This document shows positions 21,069-23,132 of a DNA stretch of 23,132 nt, in pieces. The notes under the pieces are model-generated. The model did no database searches and was not told where the DNA came from. It saw only the letters and a program-made list of their open reading frames with translations. Source of the DNA: M55B165 sp964423265. Its GTDB lineage: Bacteria; Actinomycetota; Humimicrobiia; Humimicrobiales; Humimicrobiaceae. Each line of letters starts with the position of its first letter. Positions within the stretch are counted from its first letter, which is position 1. The stretch spans positions 1 through 23,132 of the forward strand of contig CAYREF010000030.1 of NCBI GenBank assembly GCA_964423265.1. The letters run 5' to 3'. The position numbers and the translations under genes are program-made.

Positions 21069-22053
21069 AATATTTTTTTTAGAATTTCCTTTAAACAGGG
21101 TATTTGTTTTGTTGATAGCATTTGTATTGGACATTATTTTTGGCGACCCTCAGAAAATAATGCACCCGGTTATATTAATTGGAAAAGCAATAAATTATTT
21201 TGAAAGCAGGCTTTTAAAAAATAGATATAAGAGGTTCAAAGGTTTGTTATTGGTTGTATTAGTATCTATTATTTTTACCGGTTCTGTCTTCCTTTTGACC
21301 TACTACTTTCTAAAGCTAAACCTTCTGCTGGGATGTATGGTGTCAGCATTAATCCTACATTTTTTTATATGCAACAGGAGCATGGTTTCACATTTTAACA
21401 GTATATTCAAAAAAATAGCAACAAAAGACATAGAGGGTGCAAGGATAGAAGTTTCAAAAGTTGTGAGCAGGTCAACTGGTAGAATGGGATACAAAGATCT
21501 TATCAGAAGCTCTGTGGAAAGCATTGCTGAAAATACTTCCGATGGTCTCATTGCGCCATTATTTTATTACCTGCTGGGTGGAGTACCTCTGGTTGTATTT
21601 TATAAAGTAATAAGTACCCTTGATTCCATGGTCGGATATAAGAATGAGAGATATTATGATTTTGGTTTTTACCCTGCAAAATTTGATGATTTTCTAAACT
21701 ATATTCCCTCCAGGCTTACCGCCGGCATTGTTTCATCCCTTAGTTTCTTGGTTGGGGGCAATTTAAGGAATAGTGTTAGAGTAGTAAAAAAATATTCCAG
21801 AAAACATAAGAGTCCCAACAGCGGCTATCCAGAATCAGCCTTTGCGGGAGCTCTGGGCCTACAATTTGGAGGACCCGCTTTTTATTTTAACCAGGAGATT
21901 TTTTCTCCTTTTATTGGCGACAGAAAGAAAGAATTTGAACCTGGTGATATAAGGAGGGCATTGAGGCTGTCAATTTTTTCTTCTTTATTTTTTATGGCAA
22001 TAATTATTACAATATATATAGGATTATATTATTTAACAGAAGGAGCAGTGTGA
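21061..22053 (+). CDS. cbiB: CbiB: adenosylcobinamide-phosphate synthase
   Basis: An integral membrane enzyme that joins adenosylcobyric acid to aminopropanol (or its phosphate). The 330-aa sequence has the family signatures: DIIFGDPQKIMHPVILIGK near the N-terminus, then ISKVVSR-like SKVVSRSTGRM, SVESIAENTSDGLIAPLFYY, KVISTLDSMVGYKNERY, FGFYPAKFDDFLNYIPSRLT and SGYPESAFAGALGLQFGGP. Several hydrophobic helices (about 12-28, 60-85, 88-105, 165-185, 300-322) match its membrane location. It overlaps cobD by eight bases upstream and the GpsA-like gene by four bases downstream. Gram-negative nomenclature for the same enzyme is CobD in the aerobic pathway; I use cbiB to avoid confusion with the decarboxylase. 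Confidence 0.96.
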   Translation: MDEIFFLEFPLNRVFVLLIAFVLDIIFGDPQKIMHPVILIGKAINYFESRLLKNRYKRFKGLLLVVLVSIIFTGSVFLLTYYFLKLNLLLGCMVSALILHFFICNRSMVSHFNSIFKKIATKDIEGARIEVSKVVSRSTGRMGYKDLIRSSVESIAENTSDGLIAPLFYYLLGGVPLVVFYKVISTLDSMVGYKNERYYDFGFYPAKFDDFLNYIPSRLTAGIVSSLSFLVGGNLRNSVRVVKKYSRKHKSPNSGYPESAFAGALGLQFGGPAFYFNQEIFSPFIGDRKKEFEPGDIRRALRLSIFSSLFFMAIIITIYIGLYYLTEGAV

Positions 22054-23075
22054 GGGTAACAGTATTAGGAGCTGGATATATGGGAAGCGCTATAACCTTT
22101 CCCTTATCCGAAAATGATAATGATGTAAATTTGTGGGGTACCTGGCTGGATGATGAGATAATCGACTTTTGTAGGGAAGGAAAACACCCCAAGTTGCAAA
22201 AGGAACTTAATCCAAAAGTCAACCTATACTTTTCAAAAGATTTAGAGGAAGCCTTAGATGGGGCAGAGGTAATATTCATGGCTGTTTCAAGCGAAGGGTT
22301 TATTCCCGTGTATAATAAGATACAGGAATACCTTAAAGATAATGTTCCCATATTCTCTTTAACCAAGGGCCTGGTGGAACAGCAGGATAAAGTTTTTTCC
22401 ATAAGCAGGATTGCAGAAAAAATATATGAAGAAAATGTTGGCACCAACTTTAAATGGGTTTCTATCGGTGGCCCGGTTAAGGCAGTTGAACTAGCTTACT
22501 ATGTACCCACCTTTAGCATATATGCTTCAAAAGAGAAAAATATTAAAAATGTAATAAATAAGTTTGCTACCGGTTATTACAACATAAAGTATACTGGGGA
22601 TGTAATAGGAGTAGAGTTATGTTCTGCCTTTAAGAATGTATATTCTGTAAGCCTAGGGATTTGCGATGGACTGTACATGAATTACAGGGAAAGTCAGTAT
22701 CATAATTTCAGTTCAGTACTGTTTAACCAGGGGGCAGCAGAAATAGCAGAGATAGTAAAGTCATCCAGGGGAGAGGCTTCAACTTCTTTTGGCCTTGCAG
22801 GGATAGGCGACCTGTATGTTACTTCCCAATCTGGGAGGAACAGAAGATTTGGTGAATTGATCGGAAGAGGGGTTAAAGCAGATGAAGCTTACCATGGCAT
22901 GCTCCTAGAAGGCGATGTTGCTGAAGGCTACCGGACTTTGAAACTAGGGTTTAAATATTTAAAGCAGCAGAGCTTGCTAGATAAAACCCCACTGCTTAAT
23001 TCTCTTTATAATATAATTTATAAGTTTTATGATCCAGAAAAAGAGCTGCTTAATTTTTTAAAAAAGATAGGCTGA
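22050..23075 (+). CDS. Divergent NAD(P)-dependent glycerol-3-phosphate dehydrogenase-like protein (GpsA family)
   Basis: A 341-aa oxidoreductase. The N-terminal Rossmann motif is VLGAGYMGSAI (residues 5-15), followed by NLWGTW and REGKHPKL. The C-terminal 6-phosphogluconate-dehydrogenase-like domain carries the catalytic lysine K195 in ELCSAFKNVYSVSLGI and the family motif GLAGIGDLYVTSQSGRNRRFG. The usual GP(S/T)HAEE(V/I) loop reads GGPVKAVELAYYVPT here, a clear departure. The family makes sn-glycerol-3-phosphate for phospholipids from dihydroxyacetone phosphate. GTG at 22050 overlaps the cbiB stop (GTGA), with AAGGAG upstream, so it is translationally coupled to a B12 gene. It could be an ordinary GpsA carried in the operon or a relative with a different substrate. 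Because of the changed loop I leave the symbol blank. Confidence 0.85.
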   Translation: MRVTVLGAGYMGSAITFPLSENDNDVNLWGTWLDDEIIDFCREGKHPKLQKELNPKVNLYFSKDLEEALDGAEVIFMAVSSEGFIPVYNKIQEYLKDNVPIFSLTKGLVEQQDKVFSISRIAEKIYEENVGTNFKWVSIGGPVKAVELAYYVPTFSIYASKEKNIKNVINKFATGYYNIKYTGDVIGVELCSAFKNVYSVSLGICDGLYMNYRESQYHNFSSVLFNQGAAEIAEIVKSSRGEASTSFGLAGIGDLYVTSQSGRNRRFGELIGRGVKADEAYHGMLLEGDVAEGYRTLKLGFKYLKQQSLLDKTPLLNSLYNIIYKFYDPEKELLNFLKKIG

Positions 23076-23077
23076 TA

Positions 23078-23131
23078 TTATTCAACCCTACTTTCACGAA
23101 GCTTGAATAGGTTAGGCATGTATTTACTTAC
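23078..23131 (-). CDS. Possible C-terminal end of a leftward gene beyond the window (partial)
   Basis: On the minus strand the last bases are open and end at TAA (23080-23078), giving VSKYMPNLFKLRESRVE. This looks like a natural charged C-terminus of a gene entering from the right and converging on the GpsA-like gene, with stops two bases apart. I do not recognise the protein. The forward strand is also open over the same stretch, so the evidence is thin. Confidence 0.22.
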   Translation of the reverse strand, partial: VSKYMPNLFKLRESRVE

Positions 23132-23132
23132 C

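Noticed and set aside
1..23132. CRISPR arrays, insertion sequences, tRNA or rRNA genes, phage genes
   Set aside because: I saw no regularly spaced repeats, no transposase or terminal inverted repeats, no tRNA cloverleaf pattern and no rRNA-like sequence.

Overview
The window looks like a piece of chromosome from an anaerobic bacterium. It is AT-rich, arginine is mostly AGA/AGG, genes are tightly packed, and GTG and TTG starts are common beside ATG. Bacterial identity follows from GrpE, the bacterial-type enolase, Shine-Dalgarno sites, sigma70-like promoters, lipoprotein signals, an L,D-transpeptidase and a cobalamin riboswitch. A CooC-type CO-dehydrogenase maturation ATPase beside both subunits of an NfnAB-type transhydrogenase points to anaerobic, ferredoxin-based metabolism, possibly with the Wood-Ljungdahl pathway. 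A lipid-anchored efflux adaptor with no outer-membrane channel gene nearby fits a Gram-positive-like envelope but does not prove it. I cannot name the phylum from this window; an uncultured AT-rich anaerobic lineage is an inference.

Layout. Positions 1-9710 form one long rightward cluster with no recognisable internal terminator. It holds the tail of a probable cell-wall amidase, an HDAC/AcuC-like deacetylase, two lipoproteins, a GrpE, a LemA + TPM-domain pair, cooC-nfnA-nfnB, a DUF4349 lipoprotein and a small YtxH-like membrane protein. From 13719 down to 9712 a leftward operon encodes a PadR-family regulator and a MacA/MacB-type efflux system (lipoprotein adaptor, ATPase, permease). It meets the first cluster tail to tail with one base between stop codons. 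A divergent promoter region (13720-13851) separates it from enolase, which ends in a clear intrinsic terminator. Then come a LacI-type regulator directly followed by an Fpg/Nei-type DNA glycosylase, and an HD-domain hydrolase overlapping a lipoprotein L,D-transpeptidase by four bases.

The last quarter is a cobalamin (B12) unit. A class-I-like cobalamin riboswitch has a closing stem, a terminator and a competing antiterminator that can all be drawn from the sequence. It precedes cobT, a cobD-type threonine-phosphate decarboxylase, cbiB and a divergent glycerol-3-phosphate dehydrogenase-like gene, each overlapping the next by 4-8 bases. These B12 genes cover aminopropanol linker supply, linker attachment and lower-base activation, all late steps of cobamide synthesis.

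Most genes belong to known families and I see no phage, transposon, CRISPR or defence island. The features most worth following are the CooC-Nfn linkage, the GpsA-like gene inside the riboswitch-controlled B12 operon, the lipoprotein with a Thr/Glu-rich segment, and the PadR regulator with an extra N-terminal region controlling an efflux pump with a long hairpin.
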